Assembly: GCF_023657595.1 (NCBI RefSeq)
Contig: NZ_CP098323.1
Span: 4,426,001-4,490,000, forward strand
Direction: 5' to 3'
Origin: Cytobacillus firmus
GTDB taxonomy: Bacteria > Bacillota > Bacilli > Bacillales > Cytobacillaceae
DNA length: 64,000 nucleotides
Under the pieces are notes generated by a model that saw nothing but the letters and a program-made list of their open reading frames with translations, had not been told where the DNA came from and did no database searches. Each line of letters opens with the position of its first letter. Position 1 is the stretch's first letter. Both the position numbers and the translations under genes were made by a program. Positions 35,329-45,045 of the stretch are shown here, piece by piece.

Positions 35329-36891
35329 TTATCTGCCTACAACGCCCATGCCGTTTATGATTTTATCTAGCATTTCATCGACCACAGTGATATTGCGGGC
35401 CGAGGCGTTATACGCATGTTGGAATTTAATCATATTGGTCATTTCTTCATCTAATGAGACTGCACTGACGGATTGTCTGTTCCGGTCTACTGAATCTGCC
35501 AGCACGGCGGAGTTTTTGAGATCCTTTTTAGCACTCTGAGAGTCTACCCCTAACCGTCCAATAATTCCTGAATAATAGGAATCGAGGCTCCCGTTCAGCT
35601 TTGATTTTTCATTATCCGTCAATGAAGAATAATCACTAAAGCTTTTTTTCCTTAAATCAGCCAGCAGCTGAGCATTTTTGTTATCACCTGATGCTCCGCC
35701 TTTTTCGGCTGCCGCGGCAATTTTAGATGAGTCATCAAGCAATGCTTGATTTACTTTCATGCTTTGCGCCGGATTTTTCTCATCAAACTCGAAAAAGTCC
35801 AATCCAGACGTTGTATCTGCTCCAAGGGCATATCCATTCTTATGAATCTCATTGAATTCCTTGGCAAAAGCAGACGCCATTCTATTCAGCTTCTCCAGCA
35901 TTTCAGGGTAAGCACCCTTAGCAGAACCACCTGCTTCATAACCATAGCTGTTAATTAAACCGGATAGTTCGCCTGATAAAGTCTCAAATTGTGTAAATGA
36001 AGAGGATCCAATTTTTAATCCTGTTACAAGTCCGCTCTCTTCATTTTTTTCCAACTCCACCTTGTTTGTGCCAACAATGCCGCTCTCTTTTGTTACAGAT
36101 ATGAGGTTAATAGGCGGATTATAGGATTTTCCATCCTTTTGGACAATCTCGATATTATAAAGGCCCGCTGCCATCGGTTTGGCATCTCCATATGTATTCG
36201 GAACCACACCGCTCACTTTCACGTTAACCAATTGTGAAAGGCTATCGACCAATAGATCCCGTTCGTCATACAGATCATTTGGCATGTATCCGTGCGGCTC
36301 AACAGAGGCAATCTGCTTATTCAGATGATCAATTTGCGCGACGATCGCGTTAATTTCATCAACTTTCACGCCAACCTGATTGCCAATATCCTCTTGAACA
36401 CGCGACAGGGAGTTATGATAATAATTCAGCGTATCCGCAACCATCTGCCCGGTGGCTGCCACTACATCTCTGGCTCCGGTGTTTTCAGTATGGCTTGATA
36501 AATCCTGCAGCGCATTCCAGAACTTTTCCAGCGTACTGTGCAATCCATTCTCAGACGGTTCATTTATGATTTCTTCCATCTTGGTTAAAGACTCGCTCAT
36601 GGCACCGTAATAGCCCATTTTGGTGTTTTCGGTTCTATATTGCAGATCCAGGAATGATTCTCTTATTCTCTGAACTGTTCCCGCCTCAACACCTGTTCCC
36701 ATTTGACCGGGTATCTGCGGGCGGTTCATGCCCACGCCCGGATAAGGCTCGGTTTGTGCGAAATTAATGCGCTGCCTGGTGTATCCCGGCGTATTCGCAT
36801 TTGAAATATTATGACCTGTTGTATATAAAGCACTTTGCTGGGTGAACATGCCGCGGCGGGCTGTTTCAAGTCCCATGAAAGTTGAACGCAT
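35329..36891 (-). CDS. flgK: Flagellar hook-associated protein 1 FlgK
   Basis: The 520-residue protein has the rod/hook N-terminal motif ALYTTGHNISNANTPGYTRQ and a C-terminal coiled coil (NMIKFQHAYNASARNITVVD). It forms the first junction zone between hook and filament. It is coupled with flgL downstream and the FlgN-like gene upstream. Confidence 0.97.
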   Translation of the reverse strand: MRSTFMGLETARRGMFTQQSALYTTGHNISNANTPGYTRQRINFAQTEPYPGVGMNRPQIPGQMGTGVEAGTVQRIRESFLDLQYRTENTKMGYYGAMSESLTKMEEIINEPSENGLHSTLEKFWNALQDLSSHTENTGARDVVAATGQMVADTLNYYHNSLSRVQEDIGNQVGVKVDEINAIVAQIDHLNKQIASVEPHGYMPNDLYDERDLLVDSLSQLVNVKVSGVVPNTYGDAKPMAAGLYNIEIVQKDGKSYNPPINLISVTKESGIVGTNKVELEKNEESGLVTGLKIGSSSFTQFETLSGELSGLINSYGYEAGGSAKGAYPEMLEKLNRMASAFAKEFNEIHKNGYALGADTTSGLDFFEFDEKNPAQSMKVNQALLDDSSKIAAAAEKGGASGDNKNAQLLADLRKKSFSDYSSLTDNEKSKLNGSLDSYYSGIIGRLGVDSQSAKKDLKNSAVLADSVDRNRQSVSAVSLDEEMTNMIKFQHAYNASARNITVVDEMLDKIINGMGVVGR

Positions 36892-36909
36892 GTTAGTTCC
36901 TCCGTTCTG

Positions 36910-37389
36910 CTACACTTTCGAGTTGAAAATTCCTGGATTCATCTTTTCAGATTTCTTTCTGGCAGGCGGGCCGTAATTGATATTTTCAGGCTGCGGCCTT
37001 AATAGACTCATAGATACATTCACAAACTGAAGCGACTGATGAACAAGCTGCTGGTTTAGGAAGTTCTGCTCTTTCAGTTCGTACACCAGCTCAGCTAGCT
37101 CCTCCGTGATGGCCTCCAGCCTAAGGCGATCAGACTGTGTGAGGATATTTAAACAATCTGATACTGTTGGGCTTTCCAGCATAGGTGCGATGGAATTTGC
37201 TGCTTTCTCCCGCTCTTTATCCAATCTGCTAATAGCCGCAATATGAGCCTGCTCATCCTTCAGCATCTGATTCAGGGCGTCCATGTCACCGTTTTTAATA
37301 ATATCTGTCTTTTTAACTGCGAGTTCATATAGGCTTTTATGAAGCTTAAGCAGTTTCTCCATTGATGCAGTAAGTGTTTCGGCTGACAC
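36910..37389 (-). CDS. flgN: Flagellar export chaperone FlgN-like (YvyG)
   Basis: The 159-residue helical protein (SMEKLLKLHKSLYELAVKKT) fits FlgN, the export chaperone of FlgK and FlgL. It lies 18 bases before flgK and 15 after flgM, as in B. subtilis. Confidence 0.9.
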   Translation of the reverse strand: MSAETLTASMEKLLKLHKSLYELAVKKTDIIKNGDMDALNQMLKDEQAHIAAISRLDKEREKAANSIAPMLESPTVSDCLNILTQSDRLRLEAITEELAELVYELKEQNFLNQQLVHQSLQFVNVSMSLLRPQPENINYGPPARKKSEKMNPGIFNSKV

Positions 37390-37404
37390 GCCATCCCCTC
37401 CTCT

Positions 37405-37671
37405 TTATTTTTTCGTATAAAAATTAGCGATGCTTTTCGCGACTTCTTTTGGATTGATTTTATAGGTGCCGTTCTCTACCTGGATTTTAAGCTCTTCTAC
37501 TTTTGCTTTACGGTTTTCGCTCAGCTGTGATACCTGCTGCATTTCCTTTGCAGTGGAGCTGATTTCAATTTTATCTGATGCCGCTCTGGCTGGTTTTCCT
37601 GCATTTTCAAGCTTATTCAGTTGGCGTTTGTATGGGTTCACGCCTGAAGGACCAAAATTATTGATTTTCAT
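37405..37671 (-). CDS. flgM: Anti-sigma factor FlgM
   Basis: The 88-residue protein has the FlgM pattern KIEISSTAKEMQQVSQLSEN and VENGTYKINPKEVAKSIANF. It binds sigma-D until the hook is complete. A consensus sigma-D promoter lies about 50 bases upstream, giving feedback control of the flgM-flgN-flgK-flgL transcript. Confidence 0.95.
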   Translation of the reverse strand: MKINNFGPSGVNPYKRQLNKLENAGKPARAASDKIEISSTAKEMQQVSQLSENRKAKVEELKIQVENGTYKINPKEVAKSIANFYTKK

Positions 37672-37716
37672 GTGTACCCCTCACTTTCTTTTCCGGTCAA
37701 TTTTACCCTAAGTTTA

Positions 37717-37743
37717 TTATCGGCTAACGGGGCGGTTTGTTTA
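37717..37743 (-). promoter_or_regulatory. Sigma-D promoter of flgM
   Basis: TAAA (37740-37743) and GCCGATAA (37717-37724) are 15 bases apart on the minus strand. Confidence 0.88.
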
Positions 37744-37786
37744 AATGTTATTTTAAGTTTGGAAAAAAATACATCGATTAGCCTAT

Positions 37787-37818
37787 AGAAAAAGCTATGT
37801 GAATGGGACACATAGCTT
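37787..37818 (-). terminator. Terminator of yvyF
   Basis: AAGCTATGTG pairs with CACATAGCTT around 7 bases, followed by TTTCTAT on the minus strand. It overlaps the yvyF stop codon. Confidence 0.88.
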
Positions 37819-38248
37819 AAAAACGCCTATTAATTTTTTCATTTACGGCAAAATAAGTGCCGTGTTTTTCCCGCTGGGCTGCTTCTTTTCTTCGTTCTTC
37901 TTCAGCTGTAAACTGCTGAAGATCCTTCCGCAGCTCTACTGCACAGCTGCCGCAAAGCTTGCCTTCCCGGATGCTTGTACCGCATTTCTCGCAAGGATAC
38001 CCCAGGTTTGGAAAATGCGCCAACTTCAATCGGCCGGTTTTAATGAATTTAATAATGAGCTCTTCTTTAACTCCGGTCGCATCTACAACCTCTAGCATTT
38101 TTGCCGTCCGATTCTCCCGCTTCCGTATAAACTGGTACACCGTCTCATAGGCCTTTTCTTCTTCCTTCCAGCAATCCTGGCAGACATCGCGGAATTGATT
38201 TTTTACATAAATCGCATCACATTTCGGGCAGTTAGATAACTCAGCCAT
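37817..38248 (-). CDS. yvyF: YvyF-type flagellar operon protein
   Basis: The 143-residue protein has paired zinc-binding cysteines (CPKC, CQDC near the N-terminus; CEKC, CGSC in the middle) and a helix-turn-helix-like centre (VDATGVKEELIIKFIKTGRL). It is the conserved gene between comF and flgM in Bacillus. A regulatory role is presumed. A terminator directly follows. Confidence 0.92.
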   Translation of the reverse strand: MAELSNCPKCDAIYVKNQFRDVCQDCWKEEEKAYETVYQFIRKRENRTAKMLEVVDATGVKEELIIKFIKTGRLKLAHFPNLGYPCEKCGTSIREGKLCGSCAVELRKDLQQFTAEEERRKEAAQREKHGTYFAVNEKINRRF

Positions 38249-38319
38249 ATGATTTCTTCCTCTCTCAGTTTGTGATGAAATTATTATAGCTCGAAGAATA
38301 GGATAATTATAGGAAAATG

Positions 38320-40914
38320 TTATTCGAAGTACTGCTGGCTGCTGGCTATTTCTATGAATCGAGATTCGGGAACGGGGAGGTCTTGCTCGAGCTGACTTTG
38401 CAAAATATCAAGCATCCCCGTCAATTCCGCTCTTGGTGCCTCTTCGATAATAAATTGAAATCCATAATTAGTCAGAGCATCTGATATTTCAGCTTTTCGG
38501 ACAATCGTTCCGGTATAGGAAAGATCCTCTCCTGAAAGCTTGGTCTCAATTAATAGAATGATATCTTTCCTCACAGGGAGTTTCATCTTTGATACAAATT
38601 TTACTCCGCCTGCACTCATATCTTCAATCAGGATCTTCGTGCTGCCCATTTTGACAGGCTTGCTGTTAAGCTCTAAGATGGTCATGTCCGCCTCCAGGGG
38701 ATAGGGAAACTCGACCCGGACATACTTGCGCAAACCTTTAAACACATTGTCTTCCTTAATATTCCGCGGCTTCAGGGTGCCAATTAACAGATTCTGCTCA
38801 AAGGCGGAAGGCGGAATTGGCTTACTGAAAAGATAGCCCTGTATTTGGTCACACTCATTTTTTCTTAAGGAATAGAACTGTTCAAATGTCTCAACGCCTT
38901 CTGCTACCACCTTCATATTCAGCCCATGGGCGAGCTGAATCAGATTGGCCGTAATGATGGCATCTTCTGCGTTTTTATCCATTGCCTGGATAAACGTTTT
39001 ATCAATCTTTAAAACATCGAATTTATATTTCTTTAATTGAGTGATGGAAGAATAGCCGGTTCCAAAGTCGTCCAGCGCAATTTTCACTCCCATCTCACCC
39101 AATTCCTTAAGCACTGCTATCACGTTCTCTGAGTAATTGATCAGGGAAGACTCGGTCAATTCAATCTCAAGCAATGATGCGTCCAGACAATTCTCATCCA
39201 ATGCTGCCTTTATCGTGGAAACAAAACAGCTTTTCAAAAAGCTCAGCGGAGAGATGTTCACTGATATCGGAACAATCGGCAGCCCGCTTTCCTTCCAGGA
39301 ATGAATCTGCCTGCATACCTTCCTTATCACGTATTCGCCTATATCTACGATTAAACCGGTTTCTTCTGCAACGGGGATAAACTCCAGCGGTGAAACTCTG
39401 CCCCATTCCGGATGATTCCATCTTAATAAAGCTTCCGCACTTAGTATTTTCCGTGTTTTCGTATCAACTCTTGGCTGGTATTCAAGAAAAAACTCGTCAT
39501 TCTGAAGTGCTTTCCGCATATCCTGTTCCAAAGTAAAAAGCTTATAAGATTCAATATCCATGGAGGGATGGTAAGCCTGGAATCTATTATTCCCTTTCTG
39601 CTTGGCATGGTATAGGGAAGATTCCGTATTTCTGACCAATTCATCAGCCGTACTCCCATTATCCGGATATAAACTAATGCCTATAGACGGGGTAATACTG
39701 AGCTCAAAGCTGTTGATATGGAATGGTTCAGAGAAAATTTGATTAATGGACTCCGCTAATTGCGCAGGATCCTCCTTCTCCTGGATAGGTTCCTTAATAA
39801 CTGCGAATTGATCACCGGAAATTCTTGCTGAAAAACAGACTGAATTTAGCTTCTCCTTCATTCTTTGTGAAACAAGCCTAAGAAGTTCATCTCCTGATGA
39901 GTGTCCAAATGTATCATTAATCTGTTTTAAGCGCTGCAAGTCAAAAAACAAGATGGCAAATCCCTGGTGTTCAGCGTCTTCAATAAGGGTTTGGAGCTTC
40001 TGATCAAAGTACCGCCGGTTCGGCAGATCTGTCAAATGATCATAAAAAGCCATACGCCTCATTCTTTTTTCAAGCCATTTTTGTTCCGTTATATCCGTTA
40101 CAAATCCATCAACGCGTATAAGCTCTCCTTTTTCATTCAGATACGGGATACTGTGATCATTAATCCATCTGAACTCACCGGACTTATGAACAATCCGATA
40201 TTGATAGCGGATGCTATTCCCATTCAGAAGTTTAACCCGCTCTGCCTCTACTACCTGCATATCCTCCGGATGGATTACATTGTTCCACAAATCGAAGTCG
40301 GCAATAAACTCCTCGGCCGTGTAGCCGAAAATCCCTTCTACCCCTCTCGAAAAATGAAGAACCTTTCTTTCCAGTAAATCTGCAGAATAAATGCCCACAT
40401 CAAGATTTTCATATATCTGTCCAATTTTCCGCTCGTTTTCATAGAGTTTTTCTTCCATGCGCCGCTTTTCGGTTATATCCTGAATGGTGGCAATGATTTT
40501 GGGCGATCTATCTCCATCTGCAAAATAATCTGCCCGATGGTGAATATACCGTTCTTCACCATCCTGCCTGATCATCCTGCATACCAGGTCCACACTGTCC
40601 TTTTCTTTGAGAAGCCTTTTAAACTGCTTTTCAAAGGCCGGGCGGTCATCCTGATGAAGATAGCTCAAATACATTTGATAGTCCGGGAAAAAATCTTTTT
40701 GAGGCTTTAGACCAAAAATCCGAAACAGCTGATCAGTCCAAAATCCTTTATCGGCTTCAACATCGTACTCCAGGCTTCCAATGTTGGCGATCTTTTGGGC
40801 CTGGTTGAGGTTATTTTTTATTTTAGTCAATTCCATTTGATGGATGTAATATTCAGTCATATCTTTTGGATTGATATCATCTTCCTGCGAGTTTAATTCT
40901 TTCACTCCAAACAT
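38320..40914 (-). CDS. PAS-PAS-GGDEF(degenerate)-EAL-PilZ cyclic-di-GMP protein
   Basis: The protein has about 864 residues. In order: two PAS domains (about residues 25-270), a GGDEF domain whose signature reads SGDQF and so is probably inactive as a cyclase, an EAL phosphodiesterase domain with SAEALLRWNHPEWG and DDFGTGYSSI intact, and a C-terminal PilZ domain (RKYVRV, DMSAGGVKF). It likely degrades cyclic-di-GMP in response to a PAS signal and reads the product level through PilZ. It is inserted between comFC and yvyF. Start is uncertain: ATG 40914 is chosen; TTG 40935 and GTG 40902 are alternatives. Confidence 0.92.
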   Translation of the reverse strand: MFGVKELNSQEDDINPKDMTEYYIHQMELTKIKNNLNQAQKIANIGSLEYDVEADKGFWTDQLFRIFGLKPQKDFFPDYQMYLSYLHQDDRPAFEKQFKRLLKEKDSVDLVCRMIRQDGEERYIHHRADYFADGDRSPKIIATIQDITEKRRMEEKLYENERKIGQIYENLDVGIYSADLLERKVLHFSRGVEGIFGYTAEEFIADFDLWNNVIHPEDMQVVEAERVKLLNGNSIRYQYRIVHKSGEFRWINDHSIPYLNEKGELIRVDGFVTDITEQKWLEKRMRRMAFYDHLTDLPNRRYFDQKLQTLIEDAEHQGFAILFFDLQRLKQINDTFGHSSGDELLRLVSQRMKEKLNSVCFSARISGDQFAVIKEPIQEKEDPAQLAESINQIFSEPFHINSFELSITPSIGISLYPDNGSTADELVRNTESSLYHAKQKGNNRFQAYHPSMDIESYKLFTLEQDMRKALQNDEFFLEYQPRVDTKTRKILSAEALLRWNHPEWGRVSPLEFIPVAEETGLIVDIGEYVIRKVCRQIHSWKESGLPIVPISVNISPLSFLKSCFVSTIKAALDENCLDASLLEIELTESSLINYSENVIAVLKELGEMGVKIALDDFGTGYSSITQLKKYKFDVLKIDKTFIQAMDKNAEDAIITANLIQLAHGLNMKVVAEGVETFEQFYSLRKNECDQIQGYLFSKPIPPSAFEQNLLIGTLKPRNIKEDNVFKGLRKYVRVEFPYPLEADMTILELNSKPVKMGSTKILIEDMSAGGVKFVSKMKLPVRKDIILLIETKLSGEDLSYTGTIVRKAEISDALTNYGFQFIIEEAPRAELTGMLDILQSQLEQDLPVPESRFIEIASSQQYFE

Positions 40915-41100
40915 CCTTTCCAAACAAAATGGCAACTAAAAAAACATTTTTATGTCGCCATGGCAGCTACAATACTTTAGATCACCAGCTGGTGTCTTTC
41001 CCATCGGTAAAAATTACCCTTGATTAGAATATTTTAACATAGGAGTATTTTCCTAATAACTGATCAATCCAAAATATTACTTTGTAATATCTTCCATTAC

Positions 41101-41808
41101 TTATCCTCTGGCCAATGTAAATGAACATACCGATGCAGCTCCTCGTTCCTTCAAAACCTTCGCTGCATGGTATAAAGTAGATCCAGTTGTATAAATATCG
41201 TCGATGAGGAGGATATTCTTGTCTTTAACCGCTGTCTCTGGAAATAACTCGAAGACCTGTGTTAGATGTATGCGCTCTTTTCGCGATTTTTTTGATTGTT
41301 TTTCCGAATGGCTGCGCTGAAGAAGCTCTACAGTTGTAAAGCCTGCTTCCTGAATAAGGGCAGATGATTGATTGAATCCTCTTTCGTAAATCCGCTCAGG
41401 ACTTAGCGGGATGGGAACGAGGAAGTCGAAATGAAGAGACTGGAGTCTTTCAATTATGAAAGGGGAGAATGCTTTAGCTAGGATATAATCACCGCGGAAC
41501 TTATAGCGGGCAATTGTCTCTTTTAAAAAGTCATCATAACCGAAAATAGAATGGTTTTTATCAAGCTGTCCTGACCAGACTGTGTCCTGGTTCCACCTTA
41601 CGCAATCTTTGCATAGATTCCCTTTTCGAAATTGGGGATCTAGCGTGCTGAAGGGGCGGCTGCATTTACCGCAAGTATCGCCTTTGATAACTGGGAGTTT
41701 GTCGGTGCAGGTCTGGCATAAACAATTCTCTTTTGGCCGCGACCAAAGGGTTGTCCAGCTGACAACGGACAGGATTTCTTCATGGCATATTAAACAGTTA
41801 ATAGTCAA
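41101..41808 (-). CDS. comFC: Competence protein ComFC (phosphoribosyltransferase-type)
   Basis: The 235-residue protein has N-terminal zinc-binding cysteine pairs (CLICHEE, CLCQTC, CGKCSRPF) and a C-terminal PRT motif (NILLIDDIYTTGSTLYHAA). ComFC is needed for natural transformation together with ComFA. Its start overlaps the comFA end by 11 bases, so comFB is missing from this operon. Confidence 0.95.
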   Translation of the reverse strand: MTINCLICHEEILSVVSWTTLWSRPKENCLCQTCTDKLPVIKGDTCGKCSRPFSTLDPQFRKGNLCKDCVRWNQDTVWSGQLDKNHSIFGYDDFLKETIARYKFRGDYILAKAFSPFIIERLQSLHFDFLVPIPLSPERIYERGFNQSSALIQEAGFTTVELLQRSHSEKQSKKSRKERIHLTQVFELFPETAVKDKNILLIDDIYTTGSTLYHAAKVLKERGAASVCSFTLARG

Positions 41809-43285
41809 TCAATCCTTTCTTTTTGGCTTCAGTGTTCATTTTAAGAATTTGCTTTCGTGCCTTGACCATGCTTTCGGTTTTACCGTAATGGAAAAAGGTA
41901 ATATCTCCAGTTGGAAATTGAGCACTTCTTCCAACCCTGCCTGCGATCTGGACTAGAGCGCTTTCTGTGAAGATGCGGTCTTCTGCTCCCAGAACAGCTA
42001 CATCTACGTTAGGAAACGTTACGCCTCTTTCAAGGATGGTTGTTGTTAGGAGCATGGGGATTTCGTTATTGCGCATCATTTGGATTTTATCTTTTCGCTC
42101 AGGGTCTTCTGCGTGCACAGCTTGAATATTAGGATAGGTTTTACGGAGTATGGTGAGGACTTTATCCATTTTATCGATTTGGGGGAGGAAGATTAGGCAC
42201 TGCTTCTGATAATCTAGCCTCCTTTTGATCCATTGGGTGACGATTGGCGGGAGTTTATCTTTCTTAAGGGATTTCTCCCAATTGCCGCACCATTTGAAAG
42301 ATGGCACTGTCAAGGGATGTCGGTGATATCTGGCTGGAATGGTGACAAAATTCCTCTTCCCGCTCCGGCAATCATTCTGCCATTTTTGATTTGGGGTAGC
42401 TGTGAGATAAATCATCGAGGAATGTTCTTTGCGGGACTGGCGGACAGCATACTGAAGACTTTCGTCTGCCGTATAAGGAAAGGCATCCACTTCGTCCAGA
42501 ATGACTGTATCAAAAGCCTTGTAAAAACGGAGCAGCTGATGCGTGGTAGCGATGGTTAAAGGTGCCTGGATATGTCGGTCTTCACTTCCGCCGTAGAGGA
42601 CAGCCACCTGGATGCCAGGAAAAACTGCTTTTAGCCGCGGACCAAGCTCGAGTACAACATCTGTTCTTGGAGTGGCAATGCAGACTCTTTTTCCGGAAGA
42701 GAGGGCAGTGCTGATTCCTTCAAACAGAACTTCCGTCTTTCCTGCACCGCAGACAGCCCAGACGAGGAGCTCTCTATTTTCTTTCACTGCCTGCTTTACG
42801 TGATCGGAGGCAAACTGCTGTCCGGGTGAAAGAGTGCCATCCCATTCTAAGGGGGGCTCGGTTAATTCACGGTCTGGCTCAGGTCCGCACCAGCCAATCA
42901 GAGGGGTGCACTCACTGACTCTGTCCATCATGATGCACTTCCGGCAGTACGTACACTCCTTCTCACCGCATCTGGCACAAGGAAAGCCTGCGAACAATGA
43001 GCTATCTTTATTGCCGCACCTGGCACAAACTGTCTTGTTTTTGGTCTTAATTATCCCTTTTCGATAAGTAATATAGCCATTTTCATAGTGCTGATGGATT
43101 TCTTCGAATGAATGCTGAAGGTTTTCTAGTAGAAGCTGTTTTCCGTAGAGGACTTGCTGGAGTTCTTTGTTGAATGGGTAGTTTTCGTTGAGTGGCGGCT
43201 CTGGAATGGTGTCAATAGAGGATATCGGGAGGCTTTCTGGAGGAAAATCGTTTATATAGGGGGTCATTTTAGGGGTAAATCTCAA
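41798..43285 (-). CDS. comFA: Competence helicase ComFA
   Basis: The 495-residue DEAD-type ATPase has a zinc-binding region (CARCGNKDSS, CARCGEKECTYCRKC), Walker A (WAVCGAGKTEVLF), DEVD box (VILDEVDAFP) and helicase motif VQIAGRVGRSAQFPTGD. It powers uptake of single-stranded DNA. Start is TTG 43283-43285, 7 bases after GAGGTG. The GCAAATAG array lies in its upstream region. Confidence 0.96.
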   Translation of the reverse strand: MRFTPKMTPYINDFPPESLPISSIDTIPEPPLNENYPFNKELQQVLYGKQLLLENLQHSFEEIHQHYENGYITYRKGIIKTKNKTVCARCGNKDSSLFAGFPCARCGEKECTYCRKCIMMDRVSECTPLIGWCGPEPDRELTEPPLEWDGTLSPGQQFASDHVKQAVKENRELLVWAVCGAGKTEVLFEGISTALSSGKRVCIATPRTDVVLELGPRLKAVFPGIQVAVLYGGSEDRHIQAPLTIATTHQLLRFYKAFDTVILDEVDAFPYTADESLQYAVRQSRKEHSSMIYLTATPNQKWQNDCRSGKRNFVTIPARYHRHPLTVPSFKWCGNWEKSLKKDKLPPIVTQWIKRRLDYQKQCLIFLPQIDKMDKVLTILRKTYPNIQAVHAEDPERKDKIQMMRNNEIPMLLTTTILERGVTFPNVDVAVLGAEDRIFTESALVQIAGRVGRSAQFPTGDITFFHYGKTESMVKARKQILKMNTEAKKKGLIDY

Positions 43286-43318
43286 TTAGTTCACCTCTTG
43301 ATTAAAAAGTTTATTTCT

Positions 43319-43429
43319 CTATTTGCAGTTTTGCGGTTCTATTTGCAAATTCTCCGATCTATTTGCAGATTTAGGCTCGCTATTTGCATATTCAAGCTTT
43401 CTATTTGCAGGAGTCCTCAATCTATTTGC
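43319..43429 (-). repeat. Short array of six GCAAATAG motifs (minus strand)
   Basis: CTATTTGC begins at 43319, 43339, 43359, 43380, 43401 and 43422; steps are 20, 20, 21, 21 and 21 bases. Bases between copies are unrelated. It lies between the degV terminator and comFA, on the sense strand of both genes. The same motif and period occur at 26010-26099. Confidence 0.88.
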
Positions 43430-43448
43430 AAATCCACATCACCCCTCC

Positions 43449-43481
43449 CAAAAAATCTGCGCCATCCCAAAGAATGGCGCA
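43449..43481 (-). terminator. Terminator of degV
   Basis: Minus-strand TGCGCCAT and ATGGCGCA pair, followed by GATTTTTT. Confidence 0.88.
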
Positions 43482-43495
43482 ACTCCAAACAAACA

Positions 43496-44335
43496 TTACT
43501 TCTTCACCCAGCCAAATCCCATAGCGCCTTCACCCAGATGGGTTCCGATGACCGGACCAAAATAGCTGATCATAAACTCAACATTCGGATACTGCGCCGC
43601 AAGCTCCGCTTTCCACTCACGCGCCTCTTCTTCGCGATTGGCGTGGATAATCACCGCCTGATACGGCTCCCCGCTTTTCACATCTTCCCAGAAAAGGTCA
43701 ACCATCCGCTTCATCGCTTTCTTCCGAGTGCGAATCTTTTCAAACGGAACAATTTTCTTATCTTCAAAATGAAGCAGCGGCTTGACCTGGAGCAGGCTGC
43801 CAATCAAGGCCTGTGCACTGGACAAACGTCCTCCGCGCTGAAGATGTGAAAGGTTGTCTACCATGAAATAAGCGCGAATGCTCTTTTTCATTTCCTCAAG
43901 CCGTTCCACGATTTCCTGTGGACTCTTACCGGCAGCAGCCAGTTCAGCGGCTTCAATCACATAAAACCCCTGCACCATACAGCTGATTTCGGAATCAAAG
44001 GGGAATACCTGAATATCGTCCACCATGCTCCCGGCAGTAACTGCCCCCTGAAATGTGCCGCTTATGCCGCTCGACAGATGAATCGAAATTACCGCATCAT
44101 ACTCTTTCGATAAATTCTCAAACAGCTCGGCAAACTCACCCACCGGCGGCTGTGAAGTTGTTGGGAGCTCTTTATGCTTCACTTCTTCATAAAAGTCTTC
44201 AGCGGTAATTTCCACTTCTTCCTGGTAAGTCTCACCGCCGAAGATCACGCTCAGCGGAATCATATGTATATTTAACTTTTCTCTTAAATGCTTAGGAATA
44301 TATGCTGTACTATCCGTTACAACAGCCGTTTTCAT
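43496..44335 (-). CDS. degV: DegV family fatty-acid-binding protein
   Basis: The protein has about 279 residues with the DegV fold: N-terminal MKTAVVTDSTAYIPKHLR, then ITTSQPPVGE-type (PTTSQPPVGEFAELF) and HLSSGISGTF. DegV/FakB proteins bind fatty acids for the FakA kinase. ATG 44335 matches the family N-terminus; an in-frame ATG at 44350 has a ribosome site that is too close. It corresponds to the degV gene next to degSU in B. subtilis. Confidence 0.93.
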   Translation of the reverse strand: MKTAVVTDSTAYIPKHLREKLNIHMIPLSVIFGGETYQEEVEITAEDFYEEVKHKELPTTSQPPVGEFAELFENLSKEYDAVISIHLSSGISGTFQGAVTAGSMVDDIQVFPFDSEISCMVQGFYVIEAAELAAAGKSPQEIVERLEEMKKSIRAYFMVDNLSHLQRGGRLSSAQALIGSLLQVKPLLHFEDKKIVPFEKIRTRKKAMKRMVDLFWEDVKSGEPYQAVIIHANREEEAREWKAELAAQYPNVEFMISYFGPVIGTHLGEGAMGFGWVKK

Positions 44336-44551
44336 AAATAGAGGTACCATCCTTATCTTTTTTCTCTACTGTATGTTCCATTTTATATGATAGCGGGGGA
44401 AAATGCATTAAGTTATAGAATTGGGAAGCAAATAATCCTTTGCCCCTTTATACCTACTTTTAAGAACTGGTAATTTTTTACCTTAAAATCCATCCCTTGT
44501 GTATGATAAAATGCCTTTTGTGTCTTTAATTTGTAAAGGAGCTGTAACACA

Positions 44552-44830
44552 TTGAGTAAAAGCACTTCTTCCACAAATACCACCACATCAAATAAATATA
44601 GCTTAGATACTCTTCATCAAATGCTTAATAATGAATTAAGTAAATATAAACATATTAAAGTTCCAAATATTGACCATTCTATAAGCGGACCCGAACTTGC
44701 TTCCTGGCTGATAGACAGTTTGCCTCCAAAAGAAATTGAGCAGCTTGTTTTTATTGTGAACCAAGCCAAAAAGAGATCTTCCAATACAAAAGCTATATTT
44801 CAAACAGCCGCTGCTGCTCTTATTAAATAG
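44552..44830 (+). CDS. Small protein of unknown function
   Basis: The 92-residue protein starts at TTG 44552 after AAAGGAG. It has a Ser/Thr-rich N-terminus and a helical body (YSLDTLHQMLNNELSKYKHI). No domain is recognised. It lies alone on the plus strand between degV and degU. Confidence 0.6.
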   Translation: MSKSTSSTNTTTSNKYSLDTLHQMLNNELSKYKHIKVPNIDHSISGPELASWLIDSLPPKEIEQLVFIVNQAKKRSSNTKAIFQTAAAALIK

Positions 44831-45003
44831 CCAAGCAAAGTGATCGCTTCATTATTTGGTTATTTTTTCTTTAAAAGTGTATAAATACCTTTTAATTGCA
44901 CAGCCTTTCATTTACTATTAATATTGAAGTGAATAAAGATAGGTGAAGTTTCCTCATCTATTTTTAGTTGAGGACTCGCTAAAAAAGCATTTTAAGACAA
45001 AAA

Positions 45004-45035
45004 AGAAAAAGCCCCTTCCAAAAAGGACTTTTTCT
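45004..45035 (-). terminator. Terminator of degU
   Basis: AGAAAAAGTCC pairs imperfectly with GGGCTTTTTCT, followed by TTTTTTG on the minus strand, about 10 bases after the degU stop. Confidence 0.8.
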
Positions 45036-45045
45036 CTCAATAAAA

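Noticed and set aside
43154..43849. 231-residue plus-strand frame over the GCAAATAG array and degV
   Set aside because: It is antisense to comFA and degV and crosses the array and a terminator; no domain is visible.
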